Source: Caballeronia sp. dw_19 (lineage in GTDB: Bacteria; Pseudomonadota; Gammaproteobacteria; Burkholderiales; Burkholderiaceae). Taken from it: a stretch of 64,000 bases of DNA. Where the stretch lies: NCBI RefSeq assembly GCF_018449515.1, contig NZ_JAAVUQ010000007.1:275165-339164 (forward strand), given 5' to 3'. A program made the position numbers and the translations under genes. Positions 45,909 through 54,476 of this stretch are shown piece after piece. Position 1 is the stretch's first letter. Every line of letters begins with the position of its first letter. Under the pieces are notes generated by a model. It was not told the origin of the DNA and did not search any database. It saw nothing but the letters and a program-made list of their open reading frames with translations.

Positions 45909-48113
45909 CTAACTCGCTGTAGCCGCCACACTGGCCCGCGCCTTATGCAATTTCTTGTAACTGTCGATCAAGCGGTGGTGCCTATCCAGACCCTCCAGTT
46001 TCATACTCGTTGGCGTGAGCCCGTAGAAGCGTACGCTGCCGTCCACTGACCCCATTGCCGCGTCCATCCGAGCGTTGCCAAACATGCGACGGAAGTTGAT
46101 CGCGTAGTCGTCCAGTTCCAGGTCGTCATCGAGCAGCACCTCCAGCACCACATTCAAGGCCTGGTAAAACAATCCGCGCTCGACCGTGTTGTCGTTGTAT
46201 TGCAGGAAGGCACCTACCAGCTCTTGTGCCTCCTCAAATTGCTTCAAAGCGAGATGAATCAGCAGCTTCAACTCGAGGACGGTTAGCTGTCCCCATTCCG
46301 TATTCTCGTCAAACTCGATGCCGATCAAAGTGGCAATATCGGAGTGCTCATCCAGTTCATTGTTATCCAGCCGCTCAAGCAATGCTGCCAGGCCGGTATC
46401 GTCCAGGCGATGCAAGTTCAAGATATCGGCGCGGAACAACAGCGCCTTGTTTGTGTTATCCCAGATCAAATCCTCGACCGGATAAACTTCCGAATACCCG
46501 GGCACCAAAATCCGGCAGGCCACGGCGCCCAGTTGGTCATACACTGCCGTGTACACCTCTTTGCCCATGTCTTCGAGAATGCCGAACAACGTTGCGGCTT
46601 CCTCGGCATTGGAGTTTTCACCCTGGCCAGAAAAATCCCATTCAACAAACTCGACATTCGCTTTGGCGCTGAAAAAGCGCCACGACACCACACCGCTCGA
46701 ATCAATGAAGTGCTCTACGAAGTTATTGGGCTCAGTCACAGCGTTACTGACAAAGGTGGGCTGGGGTAAATCGTTCAGGCCTTCAAAACTGCGCCCCTGT
46801 AGCAACTCGGTAAGACTCCGTTCCAGCGCCACCTCAAAGCTTGGGTGTGCGCCGAACGAGGCAAAGACGCCGCCTGTTCGCGGGTTCATCAACGTGACGC
46901 ACATCACAGGGTAGGTCCCACCCAGCGACGCATCCTTGACCAGCACCGGAAAGCCCTGCTCTTCCAACCCCTGAATCCCGGCCAGAATGCCGGGGTATTT
47001 CGCCAGCACTTCGTGCGGCACATCAGGCAATGCGATTTCACCTTCCAGAATTTCACGCTTTACCGCTCGTTCGAAAATTTCGGACAGACATTGCACCTGC
47101 GCTTCGACCAGCGTATTACCCGCACTCATGCCATTGCTGACGAACAGGTTTTCGATCAGGTTGGACGGAAAATACACCACTTCGCCGTCCGACTGCCGCA
47201 CAAACGGCAGCGAACAGATACCGCGCTGCACATTGCCGGAGTTGGTGTCATACAGATGCGAGCCACGCAACTCGCCATCGGGATTATAAATTTCCAGGCA
47301 GTACGCATCCAGAATTTCAGCCGGCAGCGCATCCTTACGGCCAGGCTTGAACCAGCGCTCGCTCGGATAATGTACAAACGCCGCATTGGCAATGTCTTCG
47401 CCCCAAAACGTGCCGGCGTAGAAATGATTGCAATTCAGTCGCTCGATATACTCTCCCAATGCCGACGCCAACGCGCCTTCCTTGGTCGCGCCCTTGCCAT
47501 TGGTAAAACACATCGGCGAGTGCGCATCGCGGATATGCAGCGACCACACATTGGGAACAAGATTGCGCCACGAAGCGATTTCAATCTTGATGCCCAAGCT
47601 CGCCAAAACGCCCGACATATTGGCGATGGTTTGCTCCAACGGCAGATCCTTGCCCGCAATATAGGTGCTGGCGTCAGAAGCCGGCTTCGACATCAGCAAG
47701 GACTGAGCATCGGCATCCAGGTTCTCCACCTCTTCGATGACAAACTCCGGTCCGGCTTGCACCACTTTTTTCACCGTACAACGGTCGATGGAGCGCAAAA
47801 TACCTTGACGGTCTTTGGCAGAGATATCCGCCGGCAACTCAACCTGAATCTTGAAAATCTGTTGGTACCGGTTTTCCGGATCAACAATATTATTCTGCGA
47901 CAGGCGGATATTTTCGGTAGGAATATTGCGAGTTACGCAGTACAACTTCACAAAGTAAGCTGCACACAGGGCCGATGAGGCCAGGAAATAATCGAAGGGA
48001 CCAGGCGCCGAGCCATCGCCCTTATAACGGATAGGCTGGTCGGACACTACCGTGAAGTCATCGAACTTGGCTTCAAGGCGTAGCTTATCGAGAAAGTTGA
48101 CTTTAATTTCCAT
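45909..48113 (-). CDS. ycaO: OsmC-YcaO domain fusion protein
   Basis: A 734-residue protein. The N-terminal OsmC-like domain (about 1-135) has the peroxidatic-type Cys in SSALCAAYFVKLYC near residue 49. The YcaO ATP-dependent cyclase/kinase domain (about 150-560) has GKGATKEGALASALGEYIER, NGMSAGNTLVEAQVQCLSEIFERAVKRE and a Glu-rich ATP-site pattern. A helical C-terminal region (about 580-730) ends LDRHHRLIDSYKKLHKARAS. Stand-alone E. coli YcaO lacks the OsmC part and aids ribosomal protein S12 methylthiolation. No peptide precursor is nearby. Lower GC and codon choice suggest transfer, perhaps from Gammaproteobacteria. Confidence 0.88.
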   Translation of the reverse strand: MEIKVNFLDKLRLEAKFDDFTVVSDQPIRYKGDGSAPGPFDYFLASSALCAAYFVKLYCVTRNIPTENIRLSQNNIVDPENRYQQIFKIQVELPADISAKDRQGILRSIDRCTVKKVVQAGPEFVIEEVENLDADAQSLLMSKPASDASTYIAGKDLPLEQTIANMSGVLASLGIKIEIASWRNLVPNVWSLHIRDAHSPMCFTNGKGATKEGALASALGEYIERLNCNHFYAGTFWGEDIANAAFVHYPSERWFKPGRKDALPAEILDAYCLEIYNPDGELRGSHLYDTNSGNVQRGICSLPFVRQSDGEVVYFPSNLIENLFVSNGMSAGNTLVEAQVQCLSEIFERAVKREILEGEIALPDVPHEVLAKYPGILAGIQGLEEQGFPVLVKDASLGGTYPVMCVTLMNPRTGGVFASFGAHPSFEVALERSLTELLQGRSFEGLNDLPQPTFVSNAVTEPNNFVEHFIDSSGVVSWRFFSAKANVEFVEWDFSGQGENSNAEEAATLFGILEDMGKEVYTAVYDQLGAVACRILVPGYSEVYPVEDLIWDNTNKALLFRADILNLHRLDDTGLAALLERLDNNELDEHSDIATLIGIEFDENTEWGQLTVLELKLLIHLALKQFEEAQELVGAFLQYNDNTVERGLFYQALNVVLEVLLDDDLELDDYAINFRRMFGNARMDAAMGSVDGSVRFYGLTPTSMKLEGLDRHHRLIDSYKKLHKARASVAATAS

Positions 48114-48149
48114 GGGGAAATTCCAAAAATGGTGCTCAAAACAAAATAT

Positions 48150-48174
48150 AAAGCCCTGTAAAAAACAGGGCTTT
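48150..48174 (-). terminator. Hairpin upstream of ycaO, terminator-like
   Basis: AAAGCCCTG and CAGGGCTTT form a perfect 9-bp stem with a 7-base loop, followed on the minus strand by an AU-rich run. It lies 37-61 bases upstream of the ycaO ATG. It could end transcripts from the Fic operon or act as a leader attenuator for ycaO. Confidence 0.55.
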
Positions 48175-48216
48175 AATAGTTAATCAACTAGCGAATGATG
48201 TTTCCTGGCGGGAATT

Positions 48217-48259
48217 CTACTCCACTCGATTGTCGATTCAACGGCTGGAGCCTTGTGGA
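48217..48259 (-). repeat. guaA-3'-end-like repeat, copy 3 (att-like)
   Basis: On the minus strand this encodes ESTIEW, the same peptide end as copy 2 and close to the guaA terminus ATIEWE. It matches copy 2 over about 43 positions, with one base missing in the CTCCCACTC block (CTCCACTC here) that removes the stop. It lies between ycaO and the Fic gene. Confidence 0.75.
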
Positions 48260-48354
48260 GAGGGGTAAATTGACGTGCCATTCGACGATCGGCAACATGT
48301 CTTCGCCACATGTGTACGTGTGTTGAACTCTCAGTTGAGGGCGCGGCATGCCGC

Positions 48355-49086
48355 TCAATTCTCGCCACGCGCGCGCTTCAACTCGAGGTAGTTGTGGTTT
48401 GCCTCAGCATCGTCCGCCCGATACGCGATGTTCGGAGCAACGCTCCCGTCCTCTCCGTTAAGACCCGGCAATGACAGGAGGTGGTCTCGGAGATCGCCCC
48501 GGGAAACGGAAGCGGCCATCAATGGAAGGAGATACGCGTCAAGGTGCTTGCCTTGCGGATTTTCCAGTTCCCGGGTAAGCGATTCCAGGTAATCCCCCTT
48601 CCGGGACACATTCCAGTTAATGGCGAAGCCTGCGCGGTGGCAAAGCTCCGCGTGGACGAGAAGCATGGTACGACCGTTCCCGTCCAGAAAAGGATGGCCC
48701 CAAGCGAAAGCGCCCATGACCATCCCCGACTTTTCACGCATCGCCTTTGGATTGTTGCCGGCCGACAGGCCCCATTCAACGGCACGCTGGCACAACTCCG
48801 ACGCTTCGAACTGTATTCTCTGCCCCTTCCCGACCAGTCGTCCGACACCGAGAGCATGACGATCCTGGCCTGCCCAAGGGTAAAACTCACTAAACAGGAT
48901 CCGGTGAACCTCAAGGAAGTCCACGTACGTAATCGAACCTTTGATGACATGAAGGTACGCCAATGCCGCCTCGAGGTTCGACTCGAAGAATCCGTGTTCT
49001 ATGTACTTGATTTCATCCAGATCCGTGATGCTGTCGACGTTACGCAGGTAACCCTTGGTTTCGTAGTCCCCGAACGGATCGAACAC
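48355..49086 (-). CDS. Fic/Doc-family protein (probable AMPylase toxin)
   Basis: A 243-residue Fic protein. The complete catalytic motif HPFLDGNGR is at residues 131-139, so nucleotide-transfer activity is plausible. The N-terminal EFYPWAGQDR segment is typical of this Fic group. I see no clear inhibitory (S/T)xxxE(G/N) helix in the protein, so inhibition probably comes from a partner. The upstream AbiEi-like gene overlaps it by 47 bases, indicating co-expression and suggesting a toxin-antitoxin pair. Confidence 0.88.
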   Translation of the reverse strand: MFDPFGDYETKGYLRNVDSITDLDEIKYIEHGFFESNLEAALAYLHVIKGSITYVDFLEVHRILFSEFYPWAGQDRHALGVGRLVGKGQRIQFEASELCQRAVEWGLSAGNNPKAMREKSGMVMGAFAWGHPFLDGNGRTMLLVHAELCHRAGFAINWNVSRKGDYLESLTRELENPQGKHLDAYLLPLMAASVSRGDLRDHLLSLPGLNGEDGSVAPNIAYRADDAEANHNYLELKRARGEN

Positions 49087-49744
49087 ACTTGACTTCCCTC
49101 ATGTGGTTTGCCATCAATCGGGCAAACTGCCGACCATTAATCCGATCCTGTTTCTTGAGCGCAACCAGCAGCTTACCTGTCAGATCGAGCTTGACATCGT
49201 CCCCCGCCGCTCGCGTCACTGCCTCGGCGAAATCATCGAGGCCCGAGCGCTGGTATTGAACGCCGTAGGCTTGCGCGAGCCGTTCGACAAACTTCCCGAC
49301 GTTTTGTGTTGGCAGCTTGTCGACATCTGCAGGTAGCCTGGGGACGGCGCCCATTTGCGGTCTTTCGCGTTGACCGACATACCGCACCCGGATGTTATCC
49401 CAGCCTAGCTTGCGAGAAATCCGACTCGCGCCGGTGTCAACCAGGCAAACGGAGCGACCGTTTTCGTGCTGGATTGTGACATTAAGCACCGCGACACCCA
49501 GTTTCCCGAGCGCCTCGCGCAACAGCATGTCATAACCAACGGCAAATCGCGTGTCGCCTTCCGGATCCGGACTGGTCTTGGCATAAACACCCGCTCCAAG
49601 TCGAACCAGGCGTCCATTGGCAACGAGGTGCTGAAGCGCAGCGCTAAGGTGCGACGAACTCCCCAAGCCAGCCAGTTCACGTCGAAGCACGACATTACCC
49701 GACCGCTTCTTCAGCGACATCAAAAGCTTACCGTCCAGGTTCAT
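49040..49744 (-). CDS. AbiEi-like winged-helix protein, probable antitoxin for Fic
   Basis: A 234-residue protein with an N-terminal winged helix like AbiEi/DUF6088 antitoxins (SSSHLSAALQHLVANGRLVRLGAGVYAK, about residues 29-56) and a middle domain with LPTQNVGKFVERLAQAYGVQYQRSG. Its start (MNLDGKLLMSLKKRSGNVVL) is echoed near its end (LTGKLLVALKKQDRINGRQF, about 188-207), an internal duplication. The 47-base overlap with fic argues for coupled expression. A promoter and dyad lie just upstream. The antitoxin role is inferred. Confidence 0.7.
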   Translation of the reverse strand: MNLDGKLLMSLKKRSGNVVLRRELAGLGSSSHLSAALQHLVANGRLVRLGAGVYAKTSPDPEGDTRFAVGYDMLLREALGKLGVAVLNVTIQHENGRSVCLVDTGASRISRKLGWDNIRVRYVGQRERPQMGAVPRLPADVDKLPTQNVGKFVERLAQAYGVQYQRSGLDDFAEAVTRAAGDDVKLDLTGKLLVALKKQDRINGRQFARLMANHMREVKCVRSVRGLRNQGLPA

Positions 49745-49776
49745 CAGTCACCTCTAAGGCCGGCGTACAAGGTTCC

Positions 49777-49805
49777 ATTATAACTCACCTTAAAACTCTT
49801 AACAA
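49777..49805 (-). promoter_or_regulatory. Strong sigma-70-type promoter of the AbiEi-like/Fic operon
   Basis: On the minus strand -35 TTGTTA (49805-49800), 17-base spacer and consensus -10 TATAAT (49782-49777), 33 bases from the ATG. Confidence 0.75.
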
Positions 49806-49816
49806 ACAATGAGTTA
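49781..49816. promoter_or_regulatory. Inverted repeat TAACTCA/TGAGTTA spanning the promoter
   Basis: TAACTCA (49781-49787) overlaps the -10 and TGAGTTA (49810-49816) lies just beyond the -35, so a bound dimer would block RNA polymerase. Autorepression by the AbiEi-like protein is the natural model. Confidence 0.5.
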
Positions 49817-50141
49817 CAGACACAAAACCTGCCGAACCAACAGCATGTTTCGTCGACTGGACGGCCGCTACCCGGGCTTCTCGCAGTCGTTCATGAAGCG
49901 TCGGCGATCCGCATTGCACTGGCTAGACCGCCACAAGTCGCTCATCCCAACGCCACCGCCACAATCGTGCATTCGGCGCATACCGTCGGCCCTACCGTCA
50001 TTTGCGGCACACATTCGGCCAGCCGCCTCCCGAATCGTCGAGAATTCGCTTATCTAGCAATGACTTACAACGAGAGAAATAGCAAAGAAAGTTTTGTGAC
50101 AGATCGCATAAACCATTGATTTTATTATGATTTTTTAAAAC
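49817..50141. other. Non-coding stretch upstream of the AbiEi/Fic module
   Basis: 325 bases between the operon promoter and guaA-like repeat copy 2. An open frame at 49809-50057 has no ribosome site or recognisable domain. The last 80 bases are very AT-rich compared with surrounding DNA, as often seen at element junctions. Confidence 0.5.
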
Positions 50142-50186
50142 CTACTCCCACTCGATTGTCGATTCGATGCTGAAGCCTTGCGTGGA
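50142..50186 (-). repeat. guaA-3'-end-like repeat, copy 2 (att-like)
   Basis: On the minus strand this encodes SIESTIEWE plus stop, mimicking the guaA terminus. It shares ACTCCCACTC and flanking positions with the true guaA end (52658-52678) and a longer stretch with copy 3. It forms the last codons of the nuclease-like gene, implying that gene was joined to it by recombination. Confidence 0.75.
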
Positions 50187-50828
50187 CGGCGCTTCCACCG
50201 CTCGCGTGACATTGATACCGTTAGCTATACCGAAGATTCCTGCAGGCATCCACCGGCTTTCATCCAACCGTATCGGACAATGGATGCCGCTATTTTTCGC
50301 AAAATCGCCATGATGAGGCATGTCAATAACCGCATTGACCAGTTCCAGCAACAATAGATCCGAACCGAAGCGGCGATAGCGGATCAGCTCTACATTGCGG
50401 TTGATCTGCTGCACGGCATGCGCATCGTATTTGGTGAAGTCGGCTGCAATACAGAGCAGACGCGGGACGCTCCAATCGATTAGAGCTGCAGTCGCGTGTC
50501 CGAGTTTCTCCATAACCAGCAGCTTGAACTCGGCCTGATGGTCCATCAGCCAGTCCAAATAAAACAGACCTTGATTGATGACGTTCTCGCCGACGGACCG
50601 TTTGTATTCAAGTATTACTGGGCCGTCGTTTTCATCCAATCCTAATGAGTCGATGCGACCGGCATGGGTCTTTCCGGTCGCATACTCACTGGCCAAGAAG
50701 CGAATACCGAGGAGCGGTTCGAGATTATTCTCGATCAGGGTCTGCAGCGGCTTTTCCAGGTCAGAGGCCTGCCCTTCCAGTTCCGTGGCTACACCTGCGG
50801 CCAAATTAAAAAGTTTGATGTCGCTCAT
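50142..50828 (-). CDS. PD-(D/E)XK nuclease-like protein, C-terminus replaced by guaA-like sequence
   Basis: A 228-residue protein. Residues 1-165 resemble the DUF91/EndoMS-like PD-(D/E)XK family: GRIDSLGLDENDGPVILEYKR gives Asp60, Glu74 and Lys76 as the metal-site triad, then QGLFYLDWLMDHQAEF and QQINRNVELIRYRR. From about residue 168 the sequence leaves the family and ends in ESTIEWE, the peptide of the att-like repeat, so the original C-terminal domain has probably been lost. It overlaps hipA by 4 bases and is third in the hipB-hipA operon. DNA or RNA cleavage is inferred only. Confidence 0.7.
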   Translation of the reverse strand: MSDIKLFNLAAGVATELEGQASDLEKPLQTLIENNLEPLLGIRFLASEYATGKTHAGRIDSLGLDENDGPVILEYKRSVGENVINQGLFYLDWLMDHQAEFKLLVMEKLGHATAALIDWSVPRLLCIAADFTKYDAHAVQQINRNVELIRYRRFGSDLLLLELVNAVIDMPHHGDFAKNSGIHCPIRLDESRWMPAGIFGIANGINVTRAVEAPSTQGFSIESTIEWE

Positions 50829-52114
50829 TTCTTAATCCTGTACTCAGACGCAGAGAAGGCATCTGCGAGACGCCGTTGTTCCTGAGCAGAAATACCTAGC
50901 GAGTCGGCAATGATTCGCCACTGCGATACGACCTGTTGCTGCCGTTCGATGATGTCGTTCGCGTCCCCAACAGTGATTCGGAAATACGGTGCCACCGACC
51001 GCGCCAATTCCGGATCCATGGCGTTGTCGACCTCGCTGATATTGAGCTTGAGCCCATGTGCATGAGGCACTGGGTTCATGTCGAACGCAGGGGACAGCCG
51101 CCACCCCCTGCCTGAGTCGAGTAGGAATCCGTGGTTGCGCAGATGATCGTCAGTGTTCGAAACCAGCAGGTTGAAGACAATGCGCGACCACAGTTCGCGC
51201 AGGTCAACGCCCGTCTGTGCCCCCTCGGTCATCAATACGCGAGCAATTTCCAGATAGCTGGCGCCGGTCGAAGCGTCATCGCCATCCTGGTGGTCGGTTA
51301 AATTCATTGCAGAGGCAAAGTGCAGACGTCGGCTGTCCGCAGTGCGATCGAAACGCTTGACGAGGAACGTGTGATGCGGGCTACCGAAGCGACGTACCAG
51401 CGCGTCGGGCACGTTCAGGCCGGACGCCTTGGCCAGCGTATGTACAACCATTTCCCAAGCGCCAACGTTGTGTTCATCGCGTACGCTTGGAAACTTGGCC
51501 ATCCACAAATGACCCTGCGGGTCGACAACGCTGGCCTTTGGGCGAGCTCCACCCAGGGACCCGCCGGGAGCGATGAGCATGCGTAGCCATTCATCGGCTT
51601 GACGGTCAGTGTTGTCTTCGTCGCGCTCTAGCGCCAGGCTTGCGGCTTCCAGGGCGCGCAGTTGCACGAATGGCGGTGCAGCAATATTGTGCTGATCGTC
51701 GAGGAAAGTGCCGTCTGCGTTGCGGCGAAAACGTAAAGCACCGACGCGGTACGTGTCATGCACGCCCAGCAGGTAGTCGGACTCGTAGAGCCGTGACTTG
51801 GGATCGGTCAAGCCTGCACGCTGCGCCCGCTCCAGACGACGGCGCATCAGCAGGCGGCCCCAGCGGTCGGGGCTGGCGTCGGCGAAAGTGCCGAAAGTGT
51901 CTTGGCCCTGCCCCGGGTATTGGCGGCCTTCGAACAGGCCGAGTCGGGGATCAAGCCGAAGGTTAGCCAAATCCCGGCACCTCAGAAAAGCGGAATCGAA
52001 CTCAAAGTCGAATATTTCCTTGGCTGCCGTGCGGTGGGTATAGAGGCGACCCAGCAACAACGGGGCTGACAGGCCAACCCAATCGCCGTGGACGGCGATG
52101 AAGTCGTCGCTCAT
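50825..52114 (-). CDS. hipA: HipA-family serine/threonine kinase toxin
   Basis: A 429-residue HipA-like kinase. Visible are the N-terminal HipA domain ([18 protein letters not shown] near 76-93), the P-loop-like [11 protein letters not shown] (184-194), the catalytic loop [10 protein letters not shown] (320-329) and the metal-binding DMN (345-347). HipA kinases phosphorylate targets such as glutamyl-tRNA synthetase, halting growth, and are held inactive by HipB. The ATG at 52114 overlaps the hipB stop by 4 bases; the frame to 52204 is not used. All catalytic residues appear intact. Confidence 0.88.
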   Translation of the reverse strand: MSDDFIAVHGDWVGLSAPLLLGRLYTHRTAAKEIFDFEFDSAFLRCRDLANLRLDPRLGLFEGRQYPGQGQDTFGTFADASPDRWGRLLMRRRLERAQRAGLTDPKSRLYESDYLLGVHDTYRVGALRFRRNADGTFLDDQHNIAAPPFVQLRALEAASLALERDEDNTDRQADEWLRMLIAPGGSLGGARPKASVVDPQGHLWMAKFPSVRDEHNVGAWEMVVHTLAKASGLNVPDALVRRFGSPHHTFLVKRFDRTADSRRLHFASAMNLTDHQDGDDASTGASYLEIARVLMTEGAQTGVDLRELWSRIVFNLLVSNTDDHLRNHGFLLDSGRGWRLSPAFDMNPVPHAHGLKLNISEVDNAMDPELARSVAPYFRITVGDANDIIERQQQVVSQWRIIADSLGISAQEQRRLADAFSASEYRIKK

Positions 52115-52605
52115 CTCCCCCCCTGCTTTTTCTTGGCTGGCTTCGGGGCCTTGATGAGTGCGGCAAGAGTGTCTGCGCTTACGAAATCGCTGCCGGGGGT
52201 CCAATCGGCGGAGCCATTCGGTAGGAAGTCGGCCTCCGTTTCGACAGATGACGGGCTGGGCGCCGTCGCAGACTGCTTTGGTAGAGCTTGCGCGTTGAGG
52301 GATGCCTTTCGGGTCTGGCGCGGCAAGGCTGCGTCCTGTAGGCCGCGACCCAAGAGATCTTCCTTAAGCATTAGATCGAGGTCGTGCTCAACTCCCAAGA
52401 CCTGCATCACCGACAGATAGGCACCGATCGTGACGCCGGAGCTACCACGCTCCAGGCTACGCAGCGTGACCGTGGTCATCCCTGCCCGTTCAGCCACTTG
52501 CTTCGCAGTTAAGTGCCTGCGCAGTCGAGCCAAGCGCAACCGATCTCCGAATTGCTGCAGTCGCAGTTCGGTAGCAGGAAGCAAGGGAGCAGTTTTTTTG
52601 GCCAT
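52111..52605 (-). CDS. hipB: HipB-like Xre antitoxin
   Basis: A 164-residue protein with an N-terminal Xre helix-turn-helix (about residues 18-75: [33 protein letters not shown]) that should bind the operon's own promoter. A disordered Ser/Pro-rich and Lys-rich tail follows, longer than E. coli HipB (88 residues). It is first in the overlapping hipB-hipA-nuclease operon. Its AT-rich 52-base leader separates it from the guaA stop. Confidence 0.85.
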   Translation of the reverse strand: MAKKTAPLLPATELRLQQFGDRLRLARLRRHLTAKQVAERAGMTTVTLRSLERGSSGVTIGAYLSVMQVLGVEHDLDLMLKEDLLGRGLQDAALPRQTRKASLNAQALPKQSATAPSPSSVETEADFLPNGSADWTPGSDFVSADTLAALIKAPKPAKKKQGGR

Positions 52606-52633
52606 AAAGTCAATATTACAACCTTATCAAGCC

Positions 52634-52659
52634 AAAAAGGAAAAAATATTATCCTTTTT
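52634..52659. promoter_or_regulatory. AT-rich dyad between guaA and hipB
   Basis: AAAAAGGA (52634-52641) and TCCTTTTT (52652-52659) are perfect inverted arms around 10 bases, touching the guaA stop. It contains the TCC/GGA character of HipB operators and could also end guaA transcripts. Which role applies cannot be decided from sequence. Confidence 0.4.
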
Positions 52660-52678
52660 ACTCCCACTCAATCGTAGC
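52658..52678 (-). repeat. guaA 3' end, probable integration site (att-like, copy 1)
   Basis: These are the last codons of guaA (TIEWE plus stop). ACTCCCACTC (52661-52670) and positions following recur at 50145-50154 and, with one base missing, at 48219-48227. The intact guaA frame suggests insertions that preserved the gene's end. Confidence 0.65.
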
Positions 52679-54238
52679 CGGCGGTTTCCCCGAAATATCG
52701 TAAACAACGCGATTAATCCCGCGAACCTCGTTAATAATCCGGTTCGAAACATGCCCTAACAGCTCATGCGGCAGGTGTGCCCATTGCGCGGTCATGAAGT
52801 CCAGCGTTTGCACGGCCCGGAGAGCAACCACATACTCATAAGTCCGCCCATCGCCCATCACACCCACGCTTTTCACCGGCAAAAACACCGCAAAGGCCTG
52901 ACTGGTCAGCTCATACCACGACTTGCCCGACTCCTTATCAAACGTATTCCTCAACGTTTCGATAAAAATCGCATCCGCATGACGCAGCAATTCAGCGAAC
53001 TCCTTCTTCACCTCGCCCAAAATCCGCACGCCCAATCCCGGTCCCGGGAACGGATGCCGATAAACCATCGCGGGAGGCAGCCCCAGCTTCACGCCCAACT
53101 CCCGCACTTCGTCCTTGAACAATTCGCGCAACGGCTCAAGCAACTTCAAATTCAGCGTCTCGGGCAAACCACCCACGTTGTGATGGCTCTTGATCGTGTG
53201 GCCCTTCTTGCCCTTGCCCGCCGACTCGATCACATCCGGATAAATCGTCCCTTGCGCGAGCCACTTCGCGTCCTTCAGCTTGTTGGCTTCCGTCTGGAAC
53301 ACTTCAACGAACTCAGCGCCAATAATCTTCCGCTTCGCCTCAGGATCGGTCACCCCGGCAAGCTTCGATAAAAACACGTCGCTGGCGTCAACATGAATCA
53401 CCTTCACGCCGAGGTGATCGGCGAACGTTGTCATGACCTGCTCGGCTTCATTCAACCGCAGCAAACCATGGTCAACAAAAACACACGTCAATTGCGCCCC
53501 GATCGCACGATGCAAAAGCGCCGCCGCCACCGACGAATCCACGCCGCCCGACAACCCCAGGATCACGTGCTCATCGCCGACTTGCAAACGAATCTTCTCA
53601 ACCGCTTCATCGATGTAATGCCCCATCTCCCAGTCCGGCCGCGCACCGCACAACTCGAGCACGAAGCGGTCGAGCATCGCGCGTCCCTGCACGGTGTGCG
53701 TGACTTCCGGATGCCACTGGAGGCCGTAGAAATGGCGCTCGTCGTCGGCCATCGCGGCGATCGGGCAAGACGGCGTCGATGCCATCAGCTTGAATCCGAC
53801 CGGCATGTCAGACACCTTGTCGCCGTGGCTCATCCACACTTTCAGCATGCCGTGACCTTCGGCCGTCTGGAAGTCTTCGATGCCGTTCAGGAAGCTCGTA
53901 TGGTTATGCGCCCGCACTTCGGCATAACCGAATTCGCGGACATTGCCGAGTTCAACCTTGCCGCCGAGTTGTTCGGCCATCGTCTGCATGCCGTAGCAAA
54001 TGCCGAGCACCGGCACGCCGAGATCGAAGACAACATGCGGCGCACGCGGCGACCCGAGTTCGGTGACCGAGTTCGGGCCGCCCGACAAGATGATGCCCTT
54101 CGGCGCGAACTCGCGGATGAACGCGTCGTCCACGTCGTACGGATGGATCTCCGAATACACATGTGATTCGCGGATGCGTCGTGCGATCAACTGGGTGACT
54201 TGGGAGCCGAAATCGAGAATCAGGATCTTGTCGTGCAT
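52658..54238 (-). CDS. guaA: GMP synthase (glutamine-hydrolysing)
   Basis: A 526-residue GMP synthetase converting XMP to GMP. The class I glutamine amidotransferase domain has nucleophile Cys81 (GICYGMQ) with His176/Glu178 (WHPEVT). The ATP pyrophosphatase domain has the P-loop SGGVDSS (230-236), and the C-terminal dimerisation domain ends ATIEWE. The ATG at 54238 is the family start; the frame is open to 54340. guaB, the preceding pathway step, lies upstream beyond the repeat membrane-protein gene. Its 3' end serves as a probable island integration site. Confidence 0.97.
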   Translation of the reverse strand: MHDKILILDFGSQVTQLIARRIRESHVYSEIHPYDVDDAFIREFAPKGIILSGGPNSVTELGSPRAPHVVFDLGVPVLGICYGMQTMAEQLGGKVELGNVREFGYAEVRAHNHTSFLNGIEDFQTAEGHGMLKVWMSHGDKVSDMPVGFKLMASTPSCPIAAMADDERHFYGLQWHPEVTHTVQGRAMLDRFVLELCGARPDWEMGHYIDEAVEKIRLQVGDEHVILGLSGGVDSSVAAALLHRAIGAQLTCVFVDHGLLRLNEAEQVMTTFADHLGVKVIHVDASDVFLSKLAGVTDPEAKRKIIGAEFVEVFQTEANKLKDAKWLAQGTIYPDVIESAGKGKKGHTIKSHHNVGGLPETLNLKLLEPLRELFKDEVRELGVKLGLPPAMVYRHPFPGPGLGVRILGEVKKEFAELLRHADAIFIETLRNTFDKESGKSWYELTSQAFAVFLPVKSVGVMGDGRTYEYVVALRAVQTLDFMTAQWAHLPHELLGHVSNRIINEVRGINRVVYDISGKPPATIEWE

Positions 54239-54476
54239 GGCAGCGGCCGGAAGGCGAGTGAACGGAAAACGGTTGGCAAAGGCGCAAAAACGATAACGCA
54301 AGCAGCAGGAACGAGGTCCCACGCATCGCCATCGCGTCACGCAGAAAGTTCAACGGCCGGCGCTGGTTGCCGACCGCAGCAAGACAGATTCATCGATACA
54401 ACGAAACGCGATGCTCCGTTCCTCGACAGGTGTTCGACCAACCGGCACAGTCGCGAAGAGCTATGCGCGCAAGCCG

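Noticed and set aside
49809..50057. 82-codon frame upstream of the AbiEi-like gene
   Set aside because: Starts inside the promoter dyad of the opposite strand, no ribosome site, Arg/Ser-rich random composition.
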